Shown here one piece after another: positions 52,571 to 61,938 of a stretch of 64,000 bases of DNA (the stretch's first letter is position 1; each line of letters starts with the position of its first letter). Below the pieces are notes generated by a model. It saw nothing but the letters and a program-made list of their open reading frames with translations. It was not told the DNA's origin and ran no database searches. The position numbers and the translations under genes are program-made. The DNA is from Brevundimonas sp. (GTDB lineage Bacteria > Pseudomonadota > Alphaproteobacteria > Caulobacterales > Caulobacteraceae): contig NZ_JACVCG010000003.1 of NCBI RefSeq assembly GCF_016742135.1, positions 1 to 64,000 on the forward strand. Reading direction: 5' to 3'.

Positions 52571-53830
52571 ATGACGCGCCTGGTGCTGAAGTTCGGCGGG
52601 ACCTCCATGGGCGATCTTGACCGGATCCGGCGCGCGGCGCGGATCGTGGCGGCCGAATACGCGGCCGGACGGCGCGTGGCCGTGGTGGTCTCCGCCATGG
52701 CGGGCAAGACCAATGAGCTGGTCGCCTGGACCGATGGTGCCGGGCGCCCGGCCCAGGGCATCGACCCCTCCGATGACGAATATGACACCGTCGTCGCCTC
52801 GGGCGAGCAGGTCACGGCCGGCCTGCTGGCCCTGACCCTCCGCAACATGGGTCTCAGGGCCCGGAGCTGGATGGGCTGGCAGATTCCCATCCTGACCGAC
52901 GACCAGCACGGCAAGGCGCGCATCATCGACATTCCGGGCGAGACCCTCGGCACGGCCGTCGACGGGGGCGAGATCGCCGTGGTGCCGGGTTTTCAGGGCG
53001 TGACCGCCGGCGGCCGCATCACCACCCTCGGTCGGGGCGGCTCCGATACCTCGGCGGTCGCGGTGGCGGCGGCCCTGGAGTGCCCCTGCGACATCTACAC
53101 CGATGTGGACGGCGTCTATACGACCGACCCCCGCATCGAGAGCCGCGCCCGTCGGCTGGAGCGGATCTCCTATGAGGAAATGCTGGAAATGGCCTCGCTG
53201 GGGGCCAAGGTGCTCCAGACCCGCTCGGTCGAACTGGCCATGGCGAAAAAGGTACCCGTCCGGGTGCTGTCCAGCTTTATTGAACCCGATGATCACGGCG
53301 TGCTTCCCGAAAAGGGCGGCACCCTGATCTGCGACGAGGAAGAGATCGTGGAAAAACGTATCGTGTCCGGCGTCACCATGAGCCGTGACGAGGCCCGCAT
53401 CACCCTGCTCGGACTGGGCGACCGCACCGACGCCCCGGCCGATGTCTTCACCCGGCTGGCCGAGGCGGGCGTCAACGTCGACATGATCGTCCAGAGCCAG
53501 TCACGCACCGAGGGCGCGGTGAACCTTACCTTCACCACCGGACGCCGCGACGCGACCCGGGCCGCCGAGCTGATGCGTGCCGCCCAGACCGACATCGGGT
53601 TTCAGGAAATCCGTCTCGACGAGGATGTGGCCAAGGTCTCGGTCGTCGGCGTCGGCATGCGCAGTCACGCCGGTGTCGCCCAGACCATGTTCCGCGCCCT
53701 GGCCGATAAAGGCATCAAATTTCAGGCCATCTCGACGTCGGAAATCAAGATCAGCGTCCTGATTGATGCCGCCTATGCCGAGCTGGCCGTGCGCGCGCTC
53801 CATTCCGCCTACGGCCTCGAGGCCGTATAA
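52571..53830 (+). CDS. lysC: aspartate kinase
   Basis: The first enzyme of lysine/threonine/methionine synthesis, 419 residues. Kinase domain motifs are KFGGTSMGD, ASGEQVTAGLLAL, GGRITTLGRGGSDTSAVA and DIYTDVDGVYTTDPR. Two ACT domains follow (about 260-419: VTMSRDEARITLLGLGDR..., VSVVGVGMRSHAGVAQTMF and SEIKISVLID), predicting feedback inhibition by lysine and/or threonine. The internal start of a beta subunit, seen in some lysC genes, is not evident. ATG 52571 is 47 bases from the divergent ubiG. Confidence 0.97.
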   Translation: MTRLVLKFGGTSMGDLDRIRRAARIVAAEYAAGRRVAVVVSAMAGKTNELVAWTDGAGRPAQGIDPSDDEYDTVVASGEQVTAGLLALTLRNMGLRARSWMGWQIPILTDDQHGKARIIDIPGETLGTAVDGGEIAVVPGFQGVTAGGRITTLGRGGSDTSAVAVAAALECPCDIYTDVDGVYTTDPRIESRARRLERISYEEMLEMASLGAKVLQTRSVELAMAKKVPVRVLSSFIEPDDHGVLPEKGGTLICDEEEIVEKRIVSGVTMSRDEARITLLGLGDRTDAPADVFTRLAEAGVNVDMIVQSQSRTEGAVNLTFTTGRRDATRAAELMRAAQTDIGFQEIRLDEDVAKVSVVGVGMRSHAGVAQTMFRALADKGIKFQAISTSEIKISVLIDAAYAELAVRALHSAYGLEAV

Positions 53831-53881
53831 GCATGGGAATATCGCCCGGGCCCCCTATCTATCGGGTCTGACGGAGGGGCC

Positions 53882-56149
53882 ATGCCAGCTGCAAGCGGAT
53901 TGACGACACGAGGGCCAAGGAACCTCCTGCGCCAGATCCGTGAGGCCATGGCCGGGGGCGGTCCGGCCCAGGAACGGCTGGATCTGGTCGTCCGCATCAT
54001 CGCCCAGACCATGGTGGCCGAGGTCTGTTCGATCTATCTCCGGCGCGCCTCGGGCGAACTGGAGCTGTTCGCCACCCAGGGCCTGAACCGCGAGGCCGTG
54101 CACAACACCCGCCTCAGTCCCGGCGAGGGTCTGGTGGGCGAGGTCGCACGCGTGGCCGAGCCGATCAGCCTGTCGAACGCCCCCGCCCACCCCAGCTTCT
54201 CCTACCGGCCGGAGACGGGCGAAGACCCCTATCATGCGTTTCTCGGCGCGCCCCTGCTGCGGGGCGGACGCGCCATCGGCGTTCTGGTCGTCCAGAATCA
54301 GTCCGAGCGTCGCTACGACGAGGACGAGATCGAGGACATCCAGACCATTGCCATGGTGCTGGCCGAAACGGTCGCGTCCGGCGAGCTCATGGGCCTGGAC
54401 GAACTGCGCGACGTCGAGGTGGCGCCGCACCGGCCCGAACGTTTCAAGGGCCAGAAATTCTCGGACGGCCTCGCCTATGGCCATGTCGTCCTGCACGAGC
54501 CGCCCCTGCCACCCGAAAAACTGCTGGCCGATGACACGGCGGTGGAGGAAGAACGGCTGCGGGTCGGTCTGGAAGCGCTCAAGGCCAATATCGACGCCAT
54601 GCTGGACGGCAGCCAGGGCCTGTCCGGCCCCTCGTTCGAGGTGCTGGAAACCTACCGCATGTTCGCCGTCGACCGGGGCTGGAACCGCTCGCTGGAAGAG
54701 GCCGTCCGTTCGGGCCTGACCGCCGAGGCGGCCGTCGACCGGGTCCGCAACGAGCACCGCGCCCGCTTCGCCAAGGCCCGCGACCCCTATATCCGCGAGC
54801 GGCTGCACGACCTTGAGGATCTGGCCAACCGCCTGCTGCGGGTCCTGGCCGGCGACCGCCCGGGCGAGCGCGACCTGCCCGAGGACACCATTCTGGTCGC
54901 CCGCAACCTCGGTCCCGCCGACCTGCTGGAATATCCGCGGGAACGGCTGAAGGGCCTGCTGCTGGAAGAAGGCTCGGCGGCCAGCCACGCCGCCATCGTC
55001 GCCCGGGCCCTGCAGATTCCCTGCGTGGGGCGGATGGCCGGCCTGCGCGACCGCCTGAGCGAGGGCGATCTGGTCATCGCCGATGGTGAGACGGGCGAGG
55101 CCTATCTGCGTCCCCGCCCCGATGTGCTGGAGGCCGTCCAGGCCCGCCTCGACCTGCGCAGCAAGCGCCAGGCCGAATTCGCCCGGCTGCGTGACACCCC
55201 GGCCATCACCCTGGATGGCAAGCGCATCCAGCTGCTGACCAATGCGGGCCTCGCCGTCGACCTCGACAATCTGGACCAGACCGGCGCCGAGGGCATCGGG
55301 CTGTTCCGCACCGAATTCCAGTTCATGGTGTCCGAGGAACTGCCCCGGCTGGACGCCCAGACCAATCTCTATCGCAAGGTCCTGGACACCGCCGGAGACC
55401 GCCCTGTCGTCTTTCGCACCCTCGACATCGGCGGCGACAAGGTCCTGCCCTATCTCGAAGCCGAACGGGAGGAGAACCCCGCCCTCGGCCGTCGCGCCAT
55501 CCGCCTGGGCCTCGACCGGCCCGGCCTGCTGCGCCTTCAGATCCGCGCCCTTTTGTCCGCCGCCGAGGGCCGCGAGCTGCGCGTCATGTTCCCCATGATC
55601 GCGACCGTCGACGAATTCCGGGCCGCGCGCGAACTGGTCGACGTCGAATGCGCCTGGGCCCGCAGGCGGGGCCGCAGCCTGCCCAGTCTGCTGCGGGTGG
55701 GTGCCATGATCGAATGCCCCTCCCTGCTCTGGCATCTGGATGCGCTTTTGCCCCTGACCGACTTCGTGTCGGTCGGCACCAATGACCTGCTGCAGTATAT
55801 GTTCGCCGCCGACCGCACCAATCCGCTGGTCTCGGACCGCTATGATCCCCTGTCGCCGCCTGCGCTCAGGGCCCTGGCCGAAATCCAGCGGAAATGCGCC
55901 GAGACCGGAACGCCCGTGTCCGTGTGCGGAGAACTGGCCGGGCGCCCGCTCGAGGCCTTCGCCCTGCTGACCCTGGGCTTCACCCGCCTGTCCGCGCCGG
56001 CCGCCGGCGTCGGTCCGGTCAAGCGGATGTGCCTGTCGACTGACCTCGGTCAGGCCCAGCGCGCCATGACCAGCCTGCTCGGCCTGTCGGCGGGCTCGAT
56101 CCGCAACGAGATCGAGTCGCTGGCCCGGAAGTTGAACGTCGTGCTCTGA
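53882..56149 (+). CDS. ptsP: phosphoenolpyruvate phosphotransferase EI-Ntr (PtsP)
   Basis: A 755-residue protein with an N-terminal GAF sensor domain (about 20-165: RRASGELELFATQGLN, AFLGAPLLRGGRAIGVLVVQNQ) followed by the Enzyme I body. The body has HPr-binding helices, the phosphorylated His in GSAASHAAIVARA, and a PEP-binding barrel with GLFRTEFQFM, RTLDIGGDKVLPYL, GAMIECPS and VGTNDLLQYMFAADR. It starts the nitrogen-type PTS phosphorelay toward NPr and IIA-Ntr. In caulobacters GAF-sensed glutamine controls this enzyme and (p)ppGpp levels (known for the family; inferred here). Confidence 0.96.
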   Translation: MPAASGLTTRGPRNLLRQIREAMAGGGPAQERLDLVVRIIAQTMVAEVCSIYLRRASGELELFATQGLNREAVHNTRLSPGEGLVGEVARVAEPISLSNAPAHPSFSYRPETGEDPYHAFLGAPLLRGGRAIGVLVVQNQSERRYDEDEIEDIQTIAMVLAETVASGELMGLDELRDVEVAPHRPERFKGQKFSDGLAYGHVVLHEPPLPPEKLLADDTAVEEERLRVGLEALKANIDAMLDGSQGLSGPSFEVLETYRMFAVDRGWNRSLEEAVRSGLTAEAAVDRVRNEHRARFAKARDPYIRERLHDLEDLANRLLRVLAGDRPGERDLPEDTILVARNLGPADLLEYPRERLKGLLLEEGSAASHAAIVARALQIPCVGRMAGLRDRLSEGDLVIADGETGEAYLRPRPDVLEAVQARLDLRSKRQAEFARLRDTPAITLDGKRIQLLTNAGLAVDLDNLDQTGAEGIGLFRTEFQFMVSEELPRLDAQTNLYRKVLDTAGDRPVVFRTLDIGGDKVLPYLEAEREENPALGRRAIRLGLDRPGLLRLQIRALLSAAEGRELRVMFPMIATVDEFRAARELVDVECAWARRRGRSLPSLLRVGAMIECPSLLWHLDALLPLTDFVSVGTNDLLQYMFAADRTNPLVSDRYDPLSPPALRALAEIQRKCAETGTPVSVCGELAGRPLEAFALLTLGFTRLSAPAAGVGPVKRMCLSTDLGQAQRAMTSLLGLSAGSIRNEIESLARKLNVVL

Positions 56150-56151
56150 AG

Positions 56152-56189
56152 CGTCCCGTCCTGAAACGGACCGGATGCTTAACGGGACG
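56152..56189. repeat. 8-bp inverted repeat between ptsP and rodZ
   Basis: CGTCCCGT (56152-56159) and ACGGGACG (56182-56189) are perfect complements with a 22-base loop, starting 3 bases after the ptsP stop. No T-run follows. It could be a Rho-type end structure or a protein site in the rodZ promoter. Confidence 0.5.
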
Positions 56190-56211
56190 TTGATCGGGGG
56201 GCCACGATGGG

Positions 56212-56220
56212 TTATCCACA
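56212..56220 (+). promoter_or_regulatory. consensus DnaA box upstream of rodZ
   Basis: TTATCCACA matches the perfect consensus DnaA-binding 9-mer. It lies 113 bases before the chosen rodZ start. A single perfect 9-mer is expected fairly rarely in DNA this GC-rich, but one box does not make an origin. Control of a cell-shape gene by DnaA would be plausible in a caulobacterium. Confidence 0.5.
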
Positions 56221-56332
56221 AGAGGATCGCAAAAGTCCTCCGGGGGGAGGCGGTAACCGTCACCCGGGTTTGCTAGGCGCTGCGTCGTGGTTGAGTGCGG
56301 CATCTCCGATGCCGGGAGTTGGGTCGGGCCTC

Positions 56333-57394
56333 ATGGCACTGGATACGGGGAATATCCCCGACGCGTTTCGGGCACACCCCGAGTGGAGGGACCCTGTGCC
56401 CCCCATCACGGACGCTCCGACTCTGGGGGACGGGCTCCGCGCCGCGCGCAAGGCGTCGGGTCGCTCGCTCGAGGACATGTCGGCTATCACCCGCGTCCAT
56501 GTCCGCTATCTGCGGGCCCTGGAGCAAAACGACACCTCCATCCTGCCGTCGCGGGTCTTCTCGATCGGCTATGTGCGGGCCTATGCCGGTGCCCTGGGGG
56601 TCGACGAGCAGCTGGCGGTCGAGCGGTTCAAGCGTGACGTGCCCGACCCTTCCGTCCCTCTCCAGGCCCCCGTCGGCATCGCCTTCGAGGAAGTCCGCCG
56701 CTATTCGCCGCGCATCATCGGCGTGCTGGCCATCATCGGCCTGTCCGTGCTCGGATGGAACGTTTTCCAGCGCGTCAGCCTGATGTCGCCGGCCCAGCCG
56801 TCCGATCTGGTCGCCGTGCCGGAAAGCTGGTCGGTCGGCTCGGCCCCCGGAACGGTCGCCCTTGAGGTGGCCCGCCCCGCCCCGCCCGACCAGACCGTAC
56901 CCGCCCTCTATGTCACCCGCGGGCTCGAGACCGAGCTGACCGGCCTGACCGTGGCAGACACCGAAGCGGCCGCCGCCGCCGACACCGCCCCGGTGCAAAA
57001 GGCCTTCAATCCTCGCGGAGCCGTGTATGGCGCCGCCGCCACCGCCTCCCAGGTCGTCCTTCAGGCGCGCAAGCCCACCATCCTCGTGGTCCGCATGGCC
57101 GATGGCCGGGTGCTGTTCGCCCGTCAGCTGGCCGCCGGAGAAGCCTGGCGCGCGCCGATCGGGGTCCAGGCAGTCATCGACGTCGCCGATCCGTCGGCCT
57201 TCGACGTCTATCTGAACGGCGAGCATGGAGGCCGCCTGGAACAGGCGCTGACCCCCCTGTCGCAGCTCAATCGCCGGGCTGAGGCCCTCGCGCGCCAAGC
57301 CAGTGAGGAAATCGCCCGTCGCACCCAGGCCGCGGTCCGCTCGGCCCAGGAAAGCGGCCGGGGGCTTGACCCGGGGCTCGCCCCGGTGGGCTGA
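56333..57394 (+). CDS. rodZ: RodZ-like cytoskeleton/helix-turn-helix membrane protein
   Basis: A 353-residue protein. A cytoplasmic Xre-type helix-turn-helix (about 30-95: [38 protein letters not shown]) is followed by a single membrane helix ([18 protein letters not shown], about 128-146) and a periplasmic DUF4115-like domain (about 235-310: [33 protein letters not shown]). RodZ links MreB to the elongation machinery. The following ispG gene supports the call, since rodZ-ispG order is widely conserved. The start is uncertain: upstream in-frame ATGs (56207, 56309) precede sequence without coding bias. The last codons ([10 protein letters not shown]) come from a palindromic repeat. Confidence 0.85.
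   Translation: MALDTGNIPDAFRAHPEWRDPVPPITDAPTLGDGLRAARKASGRSLEDMSAITRVHVRYLRALEQNDTSILPSRVFSIGYVRAYAGALGVDEQLAVERFKRDVPDPSVPLQAPVGIAFEEVRRYSPRIIGVLAIIGLSVLGWNVFQRVSLMSPAQPSDLVAVPESWSVGSAPGTVALEVARPAPPDQTVPALYVTRGLETELTGLTVADTEAAAAADTAPVQKAFNPRGAVYGAAATASQVVLQARKPTILVVRMADGRVLFARQLAAGEAWRAPIGVQAVIDVADPSAFDVYLNGEHGGRLEQALTPLSQLNRRAEALARQASEEIARRTQAAVRSAQESGRGLDPGLAPVG
57362..57386. repeat. palindromic repeat at the rodZ 3' end
   Basis: The dyad CCGGGGC-TC-GCCCCGG (57371-57386) is joined to GGGCTTGACCC (57362-57372), the 11-mer also found in the intergenic repeat at 40663-40673. It encodes the last residues DPGLAPVG before the rodZ stop and closely matches the repeat in ubiG. Confidence 0.75.
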
Positions 57395-57450
57395 CGGCGA
57401 CATCGTGCGTCGTGGCAATCGGCGCCGATAAGGACTATCTGAACCCCGCC

Positions 57451-58602
57451 ATGTCCGAGCTCTCCCACGTCCGCCCCTGGCGCCACATCGAGCGCCGCCC
57501 CAGCCGCCAGATCAGGGTCGGCAATGTCCCCGTGGGCGGCGGCGCGCCGATCACCGTCCAGTCGATGACCAATACGCCGACGGCCGATGCCGCAGCCACC
57601 ATCGACCAGATCCGCCAGCTGGAAGCCGCCGGGGCAGACATCGTCCGCGTCTCCTGTCCGGATGAGGACTCCACCGCCGCCTTCAAAACCATTGCGCGCG
57701 AGGCCCGGGTGCCGCTCGTGGCAGACATCCATTTTCACTACAGGCGGGGCATTGAGGCGGCCCAGGCGGGCGCCGCCTGCCTGCGGATCAACCCCGGCAA
57801 TATCGGCTCGGCGGACCGGGTGCGCGAGGTCGTCCAGGCCGCCCGTGACCACGGCTGTTCCATGCGGATCGGCGTCAACGCCGGCTCGCTGGAACGCGAC
57901 CTGCTGGAGAAATACGGTGAGCCCTGCCCCGAGGCCATGGTCGAATCCGCCCTCAACCACGCCCGCATCCTGCAGGATCACGATTTTCACGAGTTCAAGA
58001 TTTCGGTGAAGGCCTCCGACCCCTTCCTGACCGTCGCCGCCTATCAGCAACTGGCCGACGCCATCGACTGCCCGCTGCATCTGGGCGTGACCGAGGCTGG
58101 CCCCCTCCGGACCGGGACGATCAAGTCCTCGATCGGGCTGGGTGCCCTGCTGTGGGCCGGGATTGGCGACACCATCCGCGTCAGCCTCGCCGCCGATCCG
58201 GTCGAGGAGATCAAGGTCGGCTTCGACATCCTCAAGTCGTTGGGCCTGCGCCACCGGGGCGTCAACATCATCGCCTGCCCGTCCTGCGCCCGTCAGGGTT
58301 TTAACGTCATCGAGACGGTCGGCATCCTCGAGGAGCGGCTGGCCCACATCACCACCCCCATGTCGCTGTCGATCATCGGCTGTGTGGTCAACGGCCCGGG
58401 CGAGGCCCTCTATACCGACGTCGGCTTCACCGGCGGCGGCAAGGGCGCAGGCATGGTCTATCTGAACGGCAAGATCGCCCACAAACAGGCCAATGAGGGC
58501 ATGATCGACGAGATCGTCGCCCGCGTCGAAGCCAAGGCCGCCGAGCTGGATGCCGCACGCCGCGCGGCCGAGGCCAGGACCGTGCTGGAACCTGCCGAGT
58601 GA
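57451..58602 (+). CDS. ispG: 4-hydroxy-3-methylbut-2-enyl diphosphate synthase (IspG)
   Basis: A 383-residue iron-sulfur enzyme of the MEP isoprenoid pathway. TIM-barrel segments are [31 protein letters not shown] and [20 protein letters not shown]. Cluster cysteines are in [11 protein letters not shown] and [12 protein letters not shown]. The chosen ATG 57451 ([10 protein letters not shown]) has only a weak ribosome site. A GTG at 57412 would add 13 residues and cannot be excluded. It is likely cotranscribed with rodZ. Confidence 0.96.
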   Translation: MSELSHVRPWRHIERRPSRQIRVGNVPVGGGAPITVQSMTNTPTADAAATIDQIRQLEAAGADIVRVSCPDEDSTAAFKTIAREARVPLVADIHFHYRRGIEAAQAGAACLRINPGNIGSADRVREVVQAARDHGCSMRIGVNAGSLERDLLEKYGEPCPEAMVESALNHARILQDHDFHEFKISVKASDPFLTVAAYQQLADAIDCPLHLGVTEAGPLRTGTIKSSIGLGALLWAGIGDTIRVSLAADPVEEIKVGFDILKSLGLRHRGVNIIACPSCARQGFNVIETVGILEERLAHITTPMSLSIIGCVVNGPGEALYTDVGFTGGGKGAGMVYLNGKIAHKQANEGMIDEIVARVEAKAAELDAARRAAEARTVLEPAE

Positions 58603-58604
58603 GC

Positions 58605-59204
58605 ATGAAACTCTACATCACCACCCCCTCCCCCTATGCCCGCCTGTGCCGGATCGTGGCGCGCGAGCGGGGCCTTGCTGACCGTATCGAGGAGGTGGTG
58701 GCCGATCCCTATGCGGATGATCCCGGCCTGATGGCGTCCAATCCGCTGGTCCAGGTGCCGGCCCTGATCGCGGACGACGGCCTGCCGCTGACCGACAGCC
58801 CGGTCATCTGCGAATGGCTGGATGCGCACGGAACCACCGGCCCCCGCCTGCTGCCGCCCGAGGGTCCGGAGCGCTGGCGGGTCCGCAGACTCCAGACCCT
58901 CGCCCATGGCGCGCTGGAAATGGGCGTCAAACGCGTGCTGGAGCGCCGCCGCCCCGAAAGCGAGCAGTCGCCGTCCTGGATCGACCGCTGGACCCGCAAT
59001 ATGCATCGCTCGTTCGACGCCCTTGAACAGGCCCTGCCCGACGATGATGCGCTCGACCTCGGCGTGATCGCCACCGGCGTCGCCACCACCTGGACCGGCT
59101 TTCGCCACCCGGACATCGACTGGCGCACCGGCCATCCGCGCCTCGTCGCCCTCACCGACCGGCTGGAAGCCCGGCCGAGCTTCTTCGACACCCGGCCGAG
59201 CTAA
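58605..59204 (+). CDS. glutathione S-transferase family protein
   Basis: A protein of 199 residues. The N-terminal thioredoxin-like domain starts MKLYITTPSPYARLCRIVA (the SPYA site suggests a Ser/Cys-type or catalytically altered G-site) and has the glutathione-binding cis-Pro and acidic segment NPLVQVPALI...LTDSPVICEWLD. The C-terminal helical domain is short. GTG 58599 (MSMKLY) overlapping the ispG stop is an equally possible start. The CTAA at its end is shared with the convergent transporter gene. Confidence 0.88.
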   Translation: MKLYITTPSPYARLCRIVARERGLADRIEEVVADPYADDPGLMASNPLVQVPALIADDGLPLTDSPVICEWLDAHGTTGPRLLPPEGPERWRVRRLQTLAHGALEMGVKRVLERRRPESEQSPSWIDRWTRNMHRSFDALEQALPDDDALDLGVIATGVATTWTGFRHPDIDWRTGHPRLVALTDRLEARPSFFDTRPS

Positions 59205-59980
59205 GGCACCCAGCCCGCCAGTTGCAGGCCCTGATAGACGGCCAGCACCAGAATCAGCCCGCCCACGATCAGGGTCAGAATGCGGGTCGGCACCGTCCGG
59301 GCGATCCAGCCGGCAAAGGGCGCGGCGATCAGCCCTCCGACGATCAGGCCCGCAACCGCCGTGGCATGGTCGCGAATCGCCCCCGCATCTTGCCAGTGAC
59401 CGGTGACCAGGGCCCAGACGAAGGTCGCCGAGATTGCCACCGTGACAAAGAACTCCGCCGTATTGACCGTGCCGATCGCCATGCGCGGTTCCTTGCCGGC
59501 GCCAACCAGCGCTGTGGTGGCGGTCGGTCCCCAGCCTCCGCCGCCGATGGCGTCCATGAAGCCCCCGGCCAGCCCCAGCGGAAAGCCCCAGAAACTGCGG
59601 ACATGGCGGGGTTTGCGGTCCTTCAGCCCCCTCAGAATGATCCATACCCCGATCACGCCCAGATAGATCAGGATGAAGGGCTTGATCACATTGCCCTCCA
59701 GCCCCGTCAGCACATAGGCCCCCAGCACCCCGCCGATCACCCCTGCAATGGTCAGGGGGATCCACAGCCGCCATGCCACATTCCGGTGCATCACATGCGA
59801 GGTCGCCGACGCCCCCGTGGTAAAGACCTCCGCCGCGTGAACACTGGCCGAGGCTGCGGCGGGCGGCACACCCACGGCCAGCAGCACCGTGTTCGACACC
59901 ACGCCATAGGCCATACCCAGAGCGCCATCCACCGACTGGGCCAGCAGCCCGACCAGCAGGAACATCAGGAAGGTTTCCAA
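59201..59980 (-). CDS. TSUP-family (TauE/SafE) membrane transporter
   Basis: A 259-residue membrane protein with about eight helices and the two TauE repeats. The first has VGLLAQSVDGALGMAYGVVSNTVLLAVG, the second FPLGLAGGFMDAIGGGGWGPTATTALVGAGKEPRMAIGTVNTAEFFV. It probably moves a sulfur-containing or organic anion across the inner membrane; the substrate is unknown. I chose TTG 59980 (METFLMFLL) because GCGGAG lies 5 bases upstream and the first helix begins right there. The upstream ATG at 60034 overlaps a TATAAT hexamer and lacks a ribosome site. Confidence 0.85.
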   Translation of the reverse strand: METFLMFLLVGLLAQSVDGALGMAYGVVSNTVLLAVGVPPAAASASVHAAEVFTTGASATSHVMHRNVAWRLWIPLTIAGVIGGVLGAYVLTGLEGNVIKPFILIYLGVIGVWIILRGLKDRKPRHVRSFWGFPLGLAGGFMDAIGGGGWGPTATTALVGAGKEPRMAIGTVNTAEFFVTVAISATFVWALVTGHWQDAGAIRDHATAVAGLIVGGLIAAPFAGWIARTVPTRILTLIVGGLILVLAVYQGLQLAGWVP

Positions 59981-60032
59981 GGGAACTCCGCGACCGGCCG
60001 CATCACCACCGTCAGCACAACGGTTTCGGGGC

Positions 60033-60038
60033 ATTATA
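60033..60038 (-). promoter_or_regulatory. TATAAT -10 element of the TSUP gene
   Basis: A perfect TATAAT on the minus strand, rare in GC-rich DNA, lies 53 bases before the chosen TTG. No good -35 hexamer stands 16-18 bases upstream. Transcription from it would start after the alternative ATG, which supports the downstream start. Confidence 0.4.
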
Positions 60039-60166
60039 GCTGCGCGCGGGCGGGCGTCGCTTGTAGGAAGGAAGGGCCATTCTCAATTCTCCCGGCAGCT
60101 GCCTCGCCCTTGGTATCCAACGCCCCGTCGCGCTAAAGCACCGGCTTCGTCCCCCAGGAGTTTCCC

Positions 60167-61234
60167 TTGCGACTTCCCCAGGCCCGTCTTGATCAGGTGA
60201 TTGACCGCTTCCAGCAGGTCGAGGCGCGCATGGGTGCCGCCACCGACGGTCAGGAGATCGTGCGCCTGTCGAAAGAGCATGCGGAGATGAAGCCCATCGC
60301 CGACGCCGTCATGGCGCTGGCCAGGACCCGGGCTGAGATGGCCGATCTCGAGGCCATGGCGTCCGATCCGGAAATGGCCGAAATGGCCGTCGAAGAGCTG
60401 CAGACCCTCAAGGACACCCTGCCCGCCATGGAACGCGAGGTCGCCCTGCTGCTGGCCCCGCGCGATGCCGATGAACAGGCCTCGGCCGTTCTGGAAGTCC
60501 GCGCCGGCACCGGCGGCGACGAGGCCGCCCTGTTCGCGGGCGACCTGTTCCGCATGTACTCCCGCTATGCCGCCAACCGCGGCTGGAAGGTCGAGCTGGA
60601 CTCGGCCACCGAGGGCGAGGCCGGGGGCTATAAGGAAATCATCGCCACCGTCTCCGGCGAAGGCGTGTTCGGTCGGCTGAAGTTCGAATCCGGCGTCCAC
60701 CGCGTGCAGCGCGTGCCGGTCACCGAGGCCGGCGGCCGCATCCACACCTCGGCCGCCACCGTCGCCGTCCTGCCCGAGGTCGAGGACGTCGAGATCGAGA
60801 TCCACGACAAGGACATCCGCATCGACACCTTCCGGGCCTCCGGCTCGGGCGGCCAGCACGTCAACAAGACGGACTCGGCCGTGCGCATCACCCACCTGCC
60901 GACCGGCATCGTCGTGACCAGCTCGGAAAAGTCGCAGCACGTAAACCGCGACAAGGCGATGAAGAACCTGCGCATCCGCCTGTATGACCAGCAGCGTCAG
61001 GCCAAGGATGCGGCCCGCTCCGACGCCCGCAAGTCCCAGGTCGGATCCGGCGACCGCTCCGAGCGCATCCGCACCTACAACTTCCCGCAAGGGCGGGTCA
61101 GCGACCACCGCATCAACCTGACGCTTCACAGCCTGCCCCAGATCCTCGAGGGCGACCTCGACCCCCTGCTGGACGCCCTGATCGCCGAGGACCAGGCCGC
61201 CCGCCTCGCCGACCTCGAGGCCGAGTTTTCCTAG
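60167..61234 (+). CDS. prfA: peptide chain release factor 1
   Basis: A 355-residue factor that reads UAA and UAG. The codon-recognition tripeptide of the PxT type is PVT in [20 protein letters not shown]. The universal GGQ that triggers peptidyl-tRNA hydrolysis is in [14 protein letters not shown]. The C-terminal domain is complete. The start codon is TTG, with CAGGAG at 6 bases and no better start nearby, so expression may be kept low. The usual partner prmC (methylates the GGQ glutamine) does not follow; a different, atypical gene converges here. Confidence 0.97.
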   Translation: MRLPQARLDQVIDRFQQVEARMGAATDGQEIVRLSKEHAEMKPIADAVMALARTRAEMADLEAMASDPEMAEMAVEELQTLKDTLPAMEREVALLLAPRDADEQASAVLEVRAGTGGDEAALFAGDLFRMYSRYAANRGWKVELDSATEGEAGGYKEIIATVSGEGVFGRLKFESGVHRVQRVPVTEAGGRIHTSAATVAVLPEVEDVEIEIHDKDIRIDTFRASGSGGQHVNKTDSAVRITHLPTGIVVTSSEKSQHVNRDKAMKNLRIRLYDQQRQAKDAARSDARKSQVGSGDRSERIRTYNFPQGRVSDHRINLTLHSLPQILEGDLDPLLDALIAEDQAARLADLEAEFS

Positions 61235-61238
61235 GCAG

Positions 61239-61775
61239 TCAGTCGTAGGGTCTCATTTCGCTGAAGGATTTGCCATCGGTCAGAACGCCCTCACGGATGA
61301 CCGCGAGGGGGCCAAGCAAAGCCGCCCACGTTCCCGCCCGTCGCGCCGATGCCATCAACGGCTCATCAGGCACGTCCTCGTTGGCACGTGCTTCAGTTGT
61401 CGTCACCAAAGTTTCCAGAAGCCTCTTACCTTCGGGCCCCACGAGCGGCCCCAAGTCAGCAATCCATGTCTCAGCGATCTGGCGCGTCGCCACGACCTCC
61501 TTGGCGCTGCACAGCCTAAGCAGATATTCCACGTCCTCTGGCGCTTCCTGCTGATAGCATTCGGGAAAGGCTGTGATCATGCACATTTCCCACTCGCGAG
61601 GCGCCCGTGTCGGAGACACGCCCTCCATGCAGGTGCGCCAGTTCTCTGCCTCCCGCGAAATCACGCACTTCTGCGACGTTCCAATCGCACAGGCCTCCCA
61701 CGCCTCAATAGACAACGCCTCTTGAGGCGGGGCAGGCGCGCTGATCAACAGCGCGATAACGGCAGCCAGAACCAT
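61239..61775 (-). CDS. unknown secreted protein, atypical composition
   Basis: The gene encodes 178 residues. A signal peptide (MVLAAVIALLISAPAPPQEA) is followed by a helical, Cys-containing mature part (EACAIGTSQKCVI, NWRTCMEG, EMCMITAFPECYQ, LLRLCSAKE; six cysteines in the first half). I do not recognise a family. Third codon positions are clearly less G/C-rich than in neighbouring genes, a sign of recent transfer or relaxed selection. A good AAGGGGAG site precedes the ATG. It lies where prmC would be expected after prfA. Confidence 0.7.
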   Translation of the reverse strand: MVLAAVIALLISAPAPPQEALSIEAWEACAIGTSQKCVISREAENWRTCMEGVSPTRAPREWEMCMITAFPECYQQEAPEDVEYLLRLCSAKEVVATRQIAETWIADLGPLVGPEGKRLLETLVTTTEARANEDVPDEPLMASARRAGTWAALLGPLAVIREGVLTDGKSFSEMRPYD

Positions 61776-61938
61776 GTACTTCTCCCCTTCCGTCCACACG
61801 ATCCTACGCTGGACCCGGGGAAGGAGGAAACAGGATGCCGAGTTTTCCTGACAGCGTCTGACGGACAGGCAGCAATCCTTGACCCCCAGTGCGGCGCGGG
61901 GTCCTGTGCGGCCATGATCGACCGCACGGGACGGGACC

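Noticed and set aside
56207-56332. Upstream ATG at 56207 as the rodZ start
   Set aside because: The 42 extra codons lack the third-position bias of real genes here, contain a DnaA box, and lie before the start of RodZ-like sequence. They look like promoter DNA.
59981-60034. ATG at 60034 as the start of the TSUP transporter
   Set aside because: It overlaps a perfect TATAAT, has no ribosome site, and would put 18 polar residues before the first membrane helix. TTG 59980 has GCGGAG at good spacing.
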